From an uncultured Formosa sp. (GTDB lineage Bacteria; Bacteroidota; Bacteroidia; Flavobacteriales; Flavobacteriaceae): 64,000 bases of DNA. This document shows, piece after piece, positions 16,246 to 25,795 of the stretch (its first letter is position 1; the number at the start of each line of letters is the position of its first letter). The stretch spans positions 310,001 to 374,000 of the forward strand of contig NZ_CANMTH010000003.1 of assembly GCF_947500765.1 (NCBI RefSeq), in the 5' to 3' direction. The translations under genes were made by a program, and so were the position numbers. The notes under the pieces were generated by a model that was given only the letters and a program-made list of their open reading frames with translations, was not told the DNA's origin and searched no databases.

Positions 16246-17697
16246 ATGGTATTTAATTCTTTAGAGTTTTTTGTTTTTTTACCAATTGTTTTTGTCTTGT
16301 ATTGGTTTGTTTTTAAAAACCATTTAAAAGCACAGAATATACTTATTTTAATTGCTAGTTACGTGTTTTATGGCATGTGGGATTGGAGGTTTTTGTCATT
16401 AATTTTACTTAGTACTATTGTTGATTATTATGTGGGATTAAAAATTCATGCTACTACAGCTGCAGATCAAAGAAAACACTGGCTATGGGTTAGTGTTATT
16501 TTTAACGTTGGTCTTTTAGGATGCTTTAAATATTACAATTTTTTTGTAGACTCTTGGATCGATATGTTTGTTTTTTTCGGATATGAATTGAAAAGCACAT
16601 GGATGTTAAGCGTTATTTTACCAATAGGTATTTCTTTTTACACGTTTCAAACCATGTCGTATTCGTTTGATGTATTTTATAAAAAACTTAAACCTACTAC
16701 CGATTTTTTATCCTTTGCAGCCTTTGTTAGTTTTTTTCCACAGTTAGTTGCAGGACCTATAGAAAGAGCCTCAAATTTAATGTCTCAAATTTTAAATAAG
16801 CGAACATTTCATTATAATCAAATTGTTTCAGGATTACAATTAATTTTATGGGGATTATTTAAAAAGATTGTTATTGCCGATTCTATTGGACCTATTGTAG
16901 ATGATATTTTTACTAACTATGCTACACATGCTACATCAACATTAATTTTAGGAGTTACACTCTTTAGTTTTCAAGTATATGGCGATTTTAGTGGTTATTC
17001 CGATATTGCTATAGGTACTTCTAAGCTTTTTGGTATAGAACTAATGTCTAATTTTAAATTTCCTAATTTTTCAAGAAACATAGCCGAATATTGGCAACGC
17101 TGGCATATTTCTTTATCTACTTGGTTTAGACATTACATTTATATTCCATTGGGTGGCTCTAGAGGAAGTAAGCTTAAATCTATCAGAAATATCTGCATTA
17201 TATTTTTAGTAAGTGGCTTTTGGCATGGAGCCAACTGGACTTTTATTTTTTGGGGAGCCTTCCATGCATTGGCATTTATTCCAGTATTTTTAATGGGTAG
17301 AAATGCAATATATAAAGATACTGTAATTGCTCAGCATACCATGTTTCCATCTTTTACAGAGTTAGGTCAGGTACTATTAACCTTTGTAATTGTGACGTTT
17401 TCTAGAATATTTTTTAGATCAGAATCTATAGCAGATGCTTTTGGTTTTATAAACAGACTCTGCTTTCCTTTTACTTACGAACCGTATTATCATCCCATGG
17501 GATATAGAATGATAGATTATTATATTCTTATTACTCTATTTGTTTTGTATGAGTATATTATAAGAAAAAATGAACGTTCTCCGTTTATGTTCAAATCTAA
17601 AGTTGTTCGCTTTGTTATGTATACCATAGTTGTTTTATGTATGTTATTATTTTACGATAGTAATATTGATAGATCTTTTATTTATTTTCAATTTTAA
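16246..17697 (+). CDS. MBOAT family O-acyltransferase, second copy
   Basis: The 483-residue polytopic protein shares its length and conserved blocks with the MBOAT protein at 5122-6573: LPIGISFYTFQT, FFPQLVAGPIERASNL, YWQRWHISLSTWFRHYIYIPLGG and SGFWHGANWTF with the invariant histidine (His327). The ATG at 16246 aligns with the start of that paralogue, so the earlier ATG at 16207 is not used. It probably transfers acyl groups across the inner membrane to an exported glycan. The SGNH gene begins four bases after its stop. Confidence 0.9.
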   Translation: MVFNSLEFFVFLPIVFVLYWFVFKNHLKAQNILILIASYVFYGMWDWRFLSLILLSTIVDYYVGLKIHATTAADQRKHWLWVSVIFNVGLLGCFKYYNFFVDSWIDMFVFFGYELKSTWMLSVILPIGISFYTFQTMSYSFDVFYKKLKPTTDFLSFAAFVSFFPQLVAGPIERASNLMSQILNKRTFHYNQIVSGLQLILWGLFKKIVIADSIGPIVDDIFTNYATHATSTLILGVTLFSFQVYGDFSGYSDIAIGTSKLFGIELMSNFKFPNFSRNIAEYWQRWHISLSTWFRHYIYIPLGGSRGSKLKSIRNICIIFLVSGFWHGANWTFIFWGAFHALAFIPVFLMGRNAIYKDTVIAQHTMFPSFTELGQVLLTFVIVTFSRIFFRSESIADAFGFINRLCFPFTYEPYYHPMGYRMIDYYILITLFVLYEYIIRKNERSPFMFKSKVVRFVMYTIVVLCMLLFYDSNIDRSFIYFQF

Positions 17698-17701
17698 GAC
17701 A

Positions 17702-18649
17702 ATGAAAAAACTATTTTTAAATATGATGCTTTACGCTTTTCTAATGGTTTTTTGTTTAGAACTAATTGTAAGACTCTTTCATTTAACTAAAGACTATCCA
17801 GTGCGTTATGTAGATGAATTTGGTGTCGAAAAATGGGTTCCAAATCAAAAAGGTTTTGCTGTAACAGGGATAAGACGACAGAATTTTTCTGAATACCGCA
17901 TCAATAATTCGGGCTATAATTCGTATCGAGAGTTTAGTCCAACTCAAGATCAGGTAGAAATTGCTTTGGTAGGAGATTCATTCATAGAAGGCTTTCATCA
18001 ACATTATGCTAATTCAATAGGGAAGAAGATAGAAAACAGATTAAAAGATGTAGACGTTTACGAATATGGCTATGCAGGTTACGATTTAGCAGACCAATTA
18101 CATATGATTAACATCTACAAAAACACATTCGATTTAATAGACTATGTTGTGTTAGGACTAAAATTTGAAAATGATTTAACACGAGGCACATACACTGTTT
18201 TACAAGACAGAATGAAGTTAGAAACACCATTGTATAAAATATTAAGACAAAGTAAGTTACTAGTGTATTTACAAAATATAGGTGCTTTTGATTCTTCTAA
18301 AAGGCTACTTTTTAAAATCACGTCCTTAAATAAAAAATATAATAGTACTTCTAAAAACATTTCAGAAGAAGCATTACATCAACAATACATTCAAAATTTT
18401 GAAAGTTTAGTGAGTAATTATGGATTTGATAAAAGTAGATTTACATTGCTATTGGATTCTGCACACACACCACAAGTTTTTCTAAATTATTTAGATAAAA
18501 ACGGGTTTAAATACTTAGACTTTTCACCCCCATTAACGGCTTCAAAAACATCAACAAATTTAATTTATGACATGCATTGGAATAATCATGGAAGAACATT
18601 AATTGCTAAATTAATCGCAGATTCTATAGCTAATAATTTAGAAAAATAA
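17702..18649 (+). CDS. SGNH-like hydrolase/acyltransferase, second copy
   Basis: The 315-residue protein has an N-terminal anchor helix (MKKLFLNMMLYAFLMVFCLE), the block IALVGDSFIEGFHQHY with the candidate serine nucleophile, and the C-terminal YDMHWNNHGR block with the Asp-His pair. It is paralogous to the protein at 4232-5122; both share GDSFIEGFH and the EYG motif that follows. It likely works periplasmically with the MBOAT protein to place acetyl or similar groups. The ATG at 17702 fits the membrane anchor and tight spacing. Confidence 0.82.
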   Translation: MKKLFLNMMLYAFLMVFCLELIVRLFHLTKDYPVRYVDEFGVEKWVPNQKGFAVTGIRRQNFSEYRINNSGYNSYREFSPTQDQVEIALVGDSFIEGFHQHYANSIGKKIENRLKDVDVYEYGYAGYDLADQLHMINIYKNTFDLIDYVVLGLKFENDLTRGTYTVLQDRMKLETPLYKILRQSKLLVYLQNIGAFDSSKRLLFKITSLNKKYNSTSKNISEEALHQQYIQNFESLVSNYGFDKSRFTLLLDSAHTPQVFLNYLDKNGFKYLDFSPPLTASKTSTNLIYDMHWNNHGRTLIAKLIADSIANNLEK

Positions 18650-18761
18650 AAAAAGTTCATTTCAATAAATTGATTAAGTTTAATCGCTAAAAAAAGATAA
18701 GTTAAAATGTTTATCCATGGTTGGATTTAGAGTTTAGCAATATGTTTTAACATTACATTTT

Positions 18762-19817
18762 ATGGAACTAACGGTCTCTGAAATTAAAAATGATTTTGAT
18801 TTCGCTCAGTATTTAAAAATAGTAAATAGCTTCGATTTTGTAAACCCGTTTTATAGAATATGGGCCGGTAACCTAGATGAAGTTATAGACGAAAGATTAT
18901 TCTATTTTACACTTAAAGGCGATAAGCAAAAGACTTTAATTGTGATGCCTTTTTTGTTCTTAAAAATAGGAAGTCAAGTTGAGGGCGTTACGTATTACGA
19001 TGTAAAATCGCCATATGGCTATAGCGGACCTATTTTTAATGCTGATGTAGCAAACGATACATTTATCACATTTTGGATATTGGTAGATGCATGGTATAAA
19101 GAGAATAATGTAGTTACTGAATTTTTAAGATTTAGCTTAAATAGAAATTATAAATTTTACTCTGGGAATTTAATTCCAACACTATCTAATGTAAAAGGAG
19201 AGATTGTTTCTGAAGACTTACAATGGAATAATTTTAAACATAAAGTAAGAAATAATTACAGAAAAGGAGTGTCCGAAAATTTGAGCATACATTTTGTTCA
19301 AGATGCAACAGACCAACAAAATATTGAGATATTTCACAATATTTATATTCGTACAATGCAACGTATAAATGCGAGTATAGAATACCATTACTCGTTAAAT
19401 TACTTTCAAAATATAATAGAACTTAGTAAAAACGATTTTTTATTAGCTATTGTATATAAAGGAGATATTCCTATTTCTTCAGAATTAATATTAATTTCTG
19501 GCGATACGCTTTTCTCTTATTTAGGAGGCACACTGTCGGAGTATTTTAACCTTAGACCAAACGATTTTTTAAAAATAGGAGTCATAAAATGGGCTAGAGA
19601 GTGTCAATACAAATATTATATTTTAGGTGGTGGCCGTAAGGATAATGATGATTTATATCATTATAAAAAGACATTTTTTCCAAAAGATGAAGATGAGATT
19701 TATTATACAGGGAGAAAAATTATAGATAAACCGGTTTTTGAAAAATTGAATAGAATATTAAACACAGCAGATAGTAATGAAAATTATTTTCCGAGCTATA
19801 GAAATTATGTTAAGTAA
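18762..19817 (+). CDS. FemAB/GNAT-like transferase
   Basis: The 351-residue protein shows the FemAB-type (PF13480-like) double GNAT fold: a KHKVRNNYRKGVSENLSIHF segment about halfway, then FLLAIVYKGDIPISSELILISGDTLFSYLGGTL and the closing YKYYILGGGRK. Relatives attach amino acids to peptidoglycan or acyl groups to exopolysaccharide and lipids. It is the last gene of the plus-strand cassette after the SGNH gene (112-base gap). A further decorating step on the same glycan is inferred. Confidence 0.75.
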   Translation: MELTVSEIKNDFDFAQYLKIVNSFDFVNPFYRIWAGNLDEVIDERLFYFTLKGDKQKTLIVMPFLFLKIGSQVEGVTYYDVKSPYGYSGPIFNADVANDTFITFWILVDAWYKENNVVTEFLRFSLNRNYKFYSGNLIPTLSNVKGEIVSEDLQWNNFKHKVRNNYRKGVSENLSIHFVQDATDQQNIEIFHNIYIRTMQRINASIEYHYSLNYFQNIIELSKNDFLLAIVYKGDIPISSELILISGDTLFSYLGGTLSEYFNLRPNDFLKIGVIKWARECQYKYYILGGGRKDNDDLYHYKKTFFPKDEDEIYYTGRKIIDKPVFEKLNRILNTADSNENYFPSYRNYVK

Positions 19818-19847
19818 TTAATCAATACATCACGAAAACCAATGCGG

Positions 19848-20294
19848 TTAAGTTTTTATATATTGTACTTTACGAATACCAAAATCTGTGTGCCATTGTT
19901 TTAATTCTATAAAACCAAGCGTCTTGTATAATTGAATTGCAGGCGTATTTAAAACTCCAGTTTCCACGATATAGGATCCTGATGTGTATGTATTAAACAC
20001 ATAATTAACTAATTGTTTTCCAATACCACGTCTAAAACATTTTGGATTAACAACCAAACTATTAATGTGTGTTTTAAACTCAATTTCTTCAGTCTCTATA
20101 ACACCGGCTAAGGCATTATTTTCAAAAAAACCATAAAACGTCGTCTTACTATTTTGATAATTTTCTATAGATCGTTTTAACGGAGGAAATTCTGTAACAC
20201 CCAATAATTTTGCTTCTACACTGTAGGATAATTGAAAAACGATATGTATTCTAATGGCTTCTTCTAATTCGTGATGATTCAGTTTTTTTATCAT
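19848..20294 (-). CDS. GNAT family N-acetyltransferase
   Basis: The 148-residue protein has the acetyl-CoA-binding segment VNPKCFRRGIGKQLVNYVF (R-x-x-G-x-G/A) and the terminal GNAT phrase AIQLYKTLGFIE. The ATG at 20294 matches a typical GNAT start (MIKKLNHHELEEAI); longer frames would add an unrelated hydrophobic stretch. The substrate is unknown. It converges on the FemAB-like gene. Confidence 0.85.
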   Translation of the reverse strand: MIKKLNHHELEEAIRIHIVFQLSYSVEAKLLGVTEFPPLKRSIENYQNSKTTFYGFFENNALAGVIETEEIEFKTHINSLVVNPKCFRRGIGKQLVNYVFNTYTSGSYIVETGVLNTPAIQLYKTLGFIELKQWHTDFGIRKVQYIKT

Positions 20295-20509
20295 TATAAA
20301 GACAGTTTTTTTTAGAGAATTATATGTTTTTATTTTAAGAATTTTTATTAAAAATAGAGTCGTTATAAAGAATGAAAACAATAAGTATAATAAATTAAAT
20401 ATTTCATTTCACAGACAAGTTTACGTTTATCTCAAAATTCAGAGTTGTATTTTATAGTTATTAAAAAATCAATATAATTGAATGTTTTTATAACTAATTA
20501 TGTAGCATG

Positions 20510-21328
20510 TTATGCTTTTACTTTTTCTCCCCATTCTGTCCAAGAGCCATCGTACACTGCTTTTTTGTTTTTTAATAGTCCTTCAGATGCTAAATACATA
20601 ATACAAGCAGTAATACCAGAACCACAACTAAATACAACAGGTCTATTTTCGTGTGTTAAGTCTTTAAAAATTTGGGTGCGATTTTTTTCACTTTCAAACA
20701 TTCCATTATTAAGCACTTTGGTATAGGGTATATTAATCGAATTTTTAATTTGTCCGCTTCTAAGTCCCGCTCTAGGTTCTTCAGCTAAACCATTAAATCG
20801 GTCCTCAGAACGCACATCTATTATAAGTTCTTTTTGGGTAGAAAGATTATTAAAAACAGCATCAAATTTTCTAACCATTGTGAGATCTAGATTGGCTTGA
20901 AAGTTTCCTTTTGTATATGCTTTTTCTTCCTTTACTTCAATAGGGAAATTCTGTTTTATCCATTCTGGTAATCCTCCATCTAAAACATATACATTTTGAT
21001 GTCCCATCGATCTAAATAACCACCATACACGCGGACTAGAGTAAATGCCGTTAGCATCGTAAACTACAATAATGCTTTCATTGTTAATGCCTAAGTTTTG
21101 AGCTTCTTCTTCAAATTGAGATTTTGAAGGATATGCCGTAGGGAATTCGTTAGTTATATCGCTGAACTTAAATTTAAGATCGAAAAAACGAGTATTTTTA
21201 ATTTGAACGTCTTGGATTTCTGATGGTAATTTAGCTAATTGATTTTTTAGCGTACAGTCTAAAATAACTAAATTTTCAGTGTTTAATTTATCATTTAGCC
21301 ATTCAGCCGAAATTATAGATGAGTTCAT
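20510..21328 (-). CDS. sulfurtransferase with two rhodanese domains (SseA-like)
   Basis: The 272-residue protein contains two rhodanese domains: an inactive N-terminal one (VILDCTLK to SMGHQNVYVLDGGLPEW) and a C-terminal one with the active-site loop SCGSGITAC. The CGSGxTA form of the loop is that of 3-mercaptopyruvate sulfurtransferase rather than thiosulfate rhodanese. The ATG at 21328 is used; the frame extends to a TTG five codons upstream. It is cytoplasmic and monocistronic. Confidence 0.88.
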   Translation of the reverse strand: MNSSIISAEWLNDKLNTENLVILDCTLKNQLAKLPSEIQDVQIKNTRFFDLKFKFSDITNEFPTAYPSKSQFEEEAQNLGINNESIIVVYDANGIYSSPRVWWLFRSMGHQNVYVLDGGLPEWIKQNFPIEVKEEKAYTKGNFQANLDLTMVRKFDAVFNNLSTQKELIIDVRSEDRFNGLAEEPRAGLRSGQIKNSINIPYTKVLNNGMFESEKNRTQIFKDLTHENRPVVFSCGSGITACIMYLASEGLLKNKKAVYDGSWTEWGEKVKA

Positions 21329-21494
21329 TTTATTAGTTTTCAATATTAGATTTTACTAAAATACAATACTAAGTAGTATTAATACTGTAACTTAAAATTT
21401 AATTTGAAACATCTAATTATGAAGCTTTGCTTCACTATGATAAATTTTCTAAGACTTCAATATTTTTCTTTATATAATGAAGTCTATAGCAGTG

Positions 21495-21899
21495 TTATTT
21501 CTGATCTTTTAAATAATAATTTGAAAAATAGAGTGCATAATTTTCTAAGACTTCTATTTTAACTTTTAAAATTCCCTTATCTATTAAACCAATTTCTCTA
21601 GCTGCTGCACGAGACAAATCTATAATTCTATTTTTCTCATAAGGTCCGCGATCATTTATTACCACTACCACCGATTTGTTGTTATTTAGATTGGTGACCA
21701 TAACTTTTGTATTGAAATCTAAAGTTGGATGTGCAGCTGTGTATTTACTTTTATCGTAAAGTTCTCCGCTTGCTGTTTGTTTACCTTGGAATGAATTATT
21801 ATAATAAGACGCTTTTCCTATTTCTGTAGACTGCGCATTACAAATTGTATGAGCTAAAAACACACAGAACACGCAACATATTCGGAATATAGAGATCAT
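21495..21899 (-). CDS. RlpA-like septal ring lytic transglycosylase family protein
   Basis: The 134-residue protein has a signal peptide (CVFLAHTICNAQ) and a double-psi beta-barrel RlpA domain: GKASYYNNSFQGKQTASGE, TAAHPTLDFNTKVMVTNL, VVVINDRGPYEKNRIIDLS and AAAREIGL. The catalytic Asp sits in INDRGP. RlpA proteins cleave denuded glycan strands of peptidoglycan. No SPOR domain is attached, as in many flavobacterial forms. Confidence 0.88.
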   Translation of the reverse strand: MISIFRICCVFCVFLAHTICNAQSTEIGKASYYNNSFQGKQTASGELYDKSKYTAAHPTLDFNTKVMVTNLNNNKSVVVVINDRGPYEKNRIIDLSRAAAREIGLIDKGILKVKIEVLENYALYFSNYYLKDQK

Positions 21900-21945
21900 A
21901 TACACAGACTTAAATGTATTTAATTATATGGAGTATTAACCCCCT

Positions 21946-22470
21946 TTATTTTTTCTTCTTAATTTCTAAAGGTTTAATATTTCCATCAAAAGTTATGCTG
22001 TTTCTATTACTACTGTAAACAACTAAAGAAGCCGTTTCTAGACTATAAACAGTTAGTGTAATATTAAATTTTTCAGAATCATTACTAATGGCATATTTAA
22101 CTGTTCCTGTACGTTTCTTGTCGTTGTACTGTAAGGTATATTCTTTGTGTAGACCATCAAATTTAATTCCGCCATCGCCACCATACGAAGCCATATGTGC
22201 AACACCAAAATAAGGCATGTCTGCTTTTGAAATAGAATCGTTAACCTTTAAAAAGTTAGGATTTCCAATTAAACTAATACGTTTTCCCCCCTGTGTTGTA
22301 GCCCAATCTGCTTCAAAAGTAAATTTAGAGGTCTCTAGGAGTTTTTTAATTGCAATAAATTCTTGTTCCTGTTTTTCTTTTTTCAGGGCTTTCTTTTCAG
22401 TTTTAGTTTGAGAGAATGTTAAATTTATCCCGAAAACTAAAATTATTAATAAAATAACATGTTTTTTCAT
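21946..22470 (-). CDS. DUF4251 family secreted protein
   Basis: The 174-residue protein has a signal peptide (LIILVFGINLTFSQ), a lysine-rich linker, and the DUF4251 body: FTFEADWATTQGGKRISLIGNPNFLKV, MPYFGVAHMASYGGDGGIKFDG and the C-terminal strands ending SSNRNSITFDGNI. The family is widespread in Bacteroidota and has no known function. It is 46 bases from the rlpA-like gene and may be cotranscribed. Confidence 0.88.
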   Translation of the reverse strand: MKKHVILLIILVFGINLTFSQTKTEKKALKKEKQEQEFIAIKKLLETSKFTFEADWATTQGGKRISLIGNPNFLKVNDSISKADMPYFGVAHMASYGGDGGIKFDGLHKEYTLQYNDKKRTGTVKYAISNDSEKFNITLTVYSLETASLVVYSSNRNSITFDGNIKPLEIKKKK

Positions 22471-22588
22471 GATACATTAGATTTTTGATGAATATAACAA
22501 ATTATATACCAAACTATAAAATACTGATTGTAAGTTTATTGAAAAGATCTTTTTGAAGCGGATAATAAAATGGTATACATGTAATTTC

Positions 22589-23920
22589 TTATTTATGTTT
22601 ACTTAAAAAGGATTTTAACCACAATCCTGATTTTTTTATAATTCGTTTTTGTGTGTTAAAATCTGTATATATTATTCCGAATCTTGGTTTTGTGCCTTCT
22701 GCCCATTCAAAATTATCGACAAGCGTCCATATAAAATAGCCCTTTATCGGTATCTTATTTTCTATAGCCTTCAGTGTGTATTTAAAGGTCTTTTTAAAAT
22801 AATTAATTCGGTCTTTGTCTTGAATCTTTCCATCTTTTAATTCATCTTCAAAACAAACTCCAGACTCGGTTATATAAATTTCTTTTACACCTGGATATTG
22901 ATTGAATTGTTCTAACATTTTATATAAACCTTTTGGATATATTTCTAGATTCATAGCATTAATTTTTACGTCTCTTTTTTCTGCAGGAACTTCAGTAGCA
23001 AAAAGAATAGGAGGGAACAAACTAAATTTGGCAACGATTTTAAAATAGTATTGCACACCAATAAAATCGAAATCGAATGCTAGTAAATCTTCATCTCCTG
23101 GTAAATAGTGTTTTTCAATTCGATTTAATCCCGGAATAGATTCAGTAGGATATCCTAAACCTAGAGCGGGTTCAATAAAAAAGCGATTTAATAATGCATC
23201 AATACGGATTGCTGCTTTTTTATGCATGATGCGTCTGTTTAATGGCCTAACATACGAACATGAAAATGTGGTGCCAATCACTGCATTTTCAACATTTTTC
23301 CGAACAATTCTTCCACCCAAAGACTGACAAAGTGTAGCGTGATGTGCTGCTGGTAAGAAATTTTTTAATCCTTTTTTTCCAGGTGCATGCATACCCATAA
23401 AATAACCTAGTCCAATAAAACTCATGGGTTCGTTTAAGATAATCCATGTTTTAACTTTTAAACCATATGTTTTAGTACAAAAGTCGACATAGGTTTCAAA
23501 CCAATTTAAAATGGCTCGATTTGTCCATCCGCCTTGATCTTGTAATGCTTGTGGCAAATCCCAATGATAAAGGGTTACCCAAGGTTCAATGCCTAATTTA
23601 AGTGCATAATCTATAACATCGTGATAAAATGCTACACCCTCAGGATTAATGTCTCCAACACCTTGCGGAAAAATACGAGACCAAGATAATGAGAACCGAA
23701 AACAATCTAAATGAAGCGCTTTCACGTGATCTAAATCTGCTTTGTAATTCGAATAGAAATTTGTTGCTGTATTTCCTGTTCCTTTTTTAAAAGATATTCT
23801 ATTGGTAAAGGTGTCCCAAATAGAAGGTCCTTTGCCGTGCATATTGTATGCTCCTTCGTTTTGATAAGAAGAAATGGTAATGCCCCATTTAAATTGTTTT
23901 GGAAAATGTTTAGATTTCAC
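22589..23920 (-). CDS. GH1 family beta-glucosidase
   Basis: The 443-residue protein is a full-length glycoside hydrolase family 1 enzyme. It begins FPKQFKWGITISSYQNEGAYN, has the acid/base glutamate in IILNEPMSF and the nucleophile glutamate in YITESGVCF, and ends with the WTLVDNFEWAEG box. It has no signal peptide, so it hydrolyses beta-glucosides (or related beta-glycosides) in the cytoplasm. It uses a GTG start; an in-frame TAA lies two codons upstream, so no earlier start is possible. Confidence 0.93.
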   Translation of the reverse strand: MKSKHFPKQFKWGITISSYQNEGAYNMHGKGPSIWDTFTNRISFKKGTGNTATNFYSNYKADLDHVKALHLDCFRFSLSWSRIFPQGVGDINPEGVAFYHDVIDYALKLGIEPWVTLYHWDLPQALQDQGGWTNRAILNWFETYVDFCTKTYGLKVKTWIILNEPMSFIGLGYFMGMHAPGKKGLKNFLPAAHHATLCQSLGGRIVRKNVENAVIGTTFSCSYVRPLNRRIMHKKAAIRIDALLNRFFIEPALGLGYPTESIPGLNRIEKHYLPGDEDLLAFDFDFIGVQYYFKIVAKFSLFPPILFATEVPAEKRDVKINAMNLEIYPKGLYKMLEQFNQYPGVKEIYITESGVCFEDELKDGKIQDKDRINYFKKTFKYTLKAIENKIPIKGYFIWTLVDNFEWAEGTKPRFGIIYTDFNTQKRIIKKSGLWLKSFLSKHK

Positions 23921-24162
23921 GTCTTATATGCTCAAAAAGCTTTAGTATTCCGATTATAATTAGCTTATTTTTTAATAACTAAAAATAGAAATTAATATAA
24001 AATGGTGAGCTATTTAAACTTTAAGAATAGATTAAGTTATACTATTATTTTCTTCGTTTTTATCTTCATAAATTTGAAAAAAATTTAATATAATTAGTCC
24101 CGATTCAAGACAACACTTTTAAGTTGTAAATCTATAGAATCCTCTAGAAAACTATTCGCAAT

Positions 24163-25170
24163 ATGAGCCATATAAATTTAAAAAACATAAAGTTCTCCGT
24201 ATTAGATTTAGTTCCTATTACAAAAGGAAATACACAACAGCAAGCGATGCATAATGCATTAGATTTGGCACAACATACAGAAGCTTTAGGGTACACCAGA
24301 TATTGGATTTCTGAACACCATAATATGGATAGTTTAGTGAGTTCTGCAACCGTTGTTCTATTGGCATATATAGCGCAAGGTACTTCTAAAATAAGAGTAG
24401 GTTCTGGTGGTATTATGTTACCAAATCATGCGCCTTTAGTTGTTGCAGAACAGTTTGGAACCTTAGAAACGTTATACCCAGGACGTATAGATTTAGGCTT
24501 AGGAAGAGCGCCAGGAACAGACCAGCGTACAGCAATGGCATTACGTCGTGATAGACAAGAAAGTGTTCAGGATTTTCCAAATAACATACAAGAATTACAA
24601 CACTATTTTACAAATGAAGATTTAGGTGAACCTGTAAGAGCGATCCCAGGAGAAGGTTTAAATGTGCCCATTTATTTATTAGGATCCAGTACATTTAGCG
24701 CAGATTTAGCGGCTAAAAAAGGATTGCCATATGCATTTGCGAGTCATTTTGCACCATCGCAATTATTTGAAGCACTTCATATTTATAATAATCAGTTTGA
24801 ACCATCTTCAGTATTACAAAAACCATATAGTATGGCATGTGTAAATGTAATTGCAGCAGATACAGATGAAGAAGCGCAAGTTCTTGCAACGAGTTTATTT
24901 CAATTAGCGATGGGAATTATAACCAATGTTCGCCGCCCATTACAACCGCCAGTTACATCTATGGATGGTGTATGGAATGAGCAACAACAAGCTATGATTA
25001 ATAATATGTTACATTATACCTTTATTGGAAGTAAAGCAACAATTGAAAAAGACATTTCAGAATTTGTATTGAAAACTCAAGTACAAGAACTTATAGTTGT
25101 GTCTCATATTTATGATCATGACGCTCGTAAAAAATCTTATAAAATTTTGAGTGAGGTTTTCGAGGATTAA
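24163..25170 (+). CDS. luciferase-like flavin-dependent oxidoreductase
   Basis: The 335-residue protein follows the bacterial luciferase-like monooxygenase pattern: [67 protein letters not shown]. This is the LLM class form close to the MsnO8/YhbW group. It probably uses reduced FMN and oxygen on an unknown substrate. It appears monocistronic, divergent from the GH1 gene. Confidence 0.9.
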   Translation: MSHINLKNIKFSVLDLVPITKGNTQQQAMHNALDLAQHTEALGYTRYWISEHHNMDSLVSSATVVLLAYIAQGTSKIRVGSGGIMLPNHAPLVVAEQFGTLETLYPGRIDLGLGRAPGTDQRTAMALRRDRQESVQDFPNNIQELQHYFTNEDLGEPVRAIPGEGLNVPIYLLGSSTFSADLAAKKGLPYAFASHFAPSQLFEALHIYNNQFEPSSVLQKPYSMACVNVIAADTDEEAQVLATSLFQLAMGIITNVRRPLQPPVTSMDGVWNEQQQAMINNMLHYTFIGSKATIEKDISEFVLKTQVQELIVVSHIYDHDARKKSYKILSEVFED

Positions 25171-25201
25171 ATCTAAAATTCGATTAAACGGAAATAGGTT
25201 G

Positions 25202-25759
25202 CTATGTTGTATACTGAAGATGTTTTAGTGTTTTACCAACCAAAAATTTTGTATTAACTATTTTAAACCCAAGATTTAAATATAAGTGTTCGGCTTTAGG
25301 ATTGTTTTCTTCTACAAGCAATCCTAGAGTTTTATGCTGATTATAAACATAGTTTTTAATAATGAATTTTAAAAGCATTGTTCCAAAACCCTTTCCTTGC
25401 TCACTTTTTAGTACAGCAAAAGAATCAATATATATTTCGCCAGCTTCAGTTTCGTCTTCAGGATTAAATGATGTATTATATTGTGTGGTTATATAGTGAT
25501 GAATGGGAAGTCGTAAAGATTCTAAAAGAGCGCCATCGTAACAATTAATTGCAGCTACAACACGATTTTGTTCTTCAACGACATAGCAATTCTGATAAGA
25601 ATATTGATTTTTTTGTTGTGCCGTAAAGTGCTCTAAAAGTGTAAGTGCTTCATGGGAATTTGAAACTCCTATAAATTCAAAAATAATATCTTCCATAGCC
25701 ATAAGAAGAAGTTGGGCTATGGTTTTTGCATCAGTTTTGGTAGCTTGTCTAATATGCAT
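25202..25759 (-). CDS. GNAT family N-acetyltransferase
   Basis: The 185-residue protein begins MHIRQATKTDAKTIAQLL and carries the acetyl-CoA loop VLKSEQGKGFGTMLLKFI and the AEHLYLNLGFKIV closing motif. A typical cytoplasmic GNAT; the substrate is unknown. It converges on the luciferase-like gene with 31 bases between the stops. Confidence 0.88.
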   Translation of the reverse strand: MHIRQATKTDAKTIAQLLLMAMEDIIFEFIGVSNSHEALTLLEHFTAQQKNQYSYQNCYVVEEQNRVVAAINCYDGALLESLRLPIHHYITTQYNTSFNPEDETEAGEIYIDSFAVLKSEQGKGFGTMLLKFIIKNYVYNQHKTLGLLVEENNPKAEHLYLNLGFKIVNTKFLVGKTLKHLQYTT

Positions 25760-25795
25760 TTCTTATCGTAGTTTATAAAATATTAAGATATTTTA

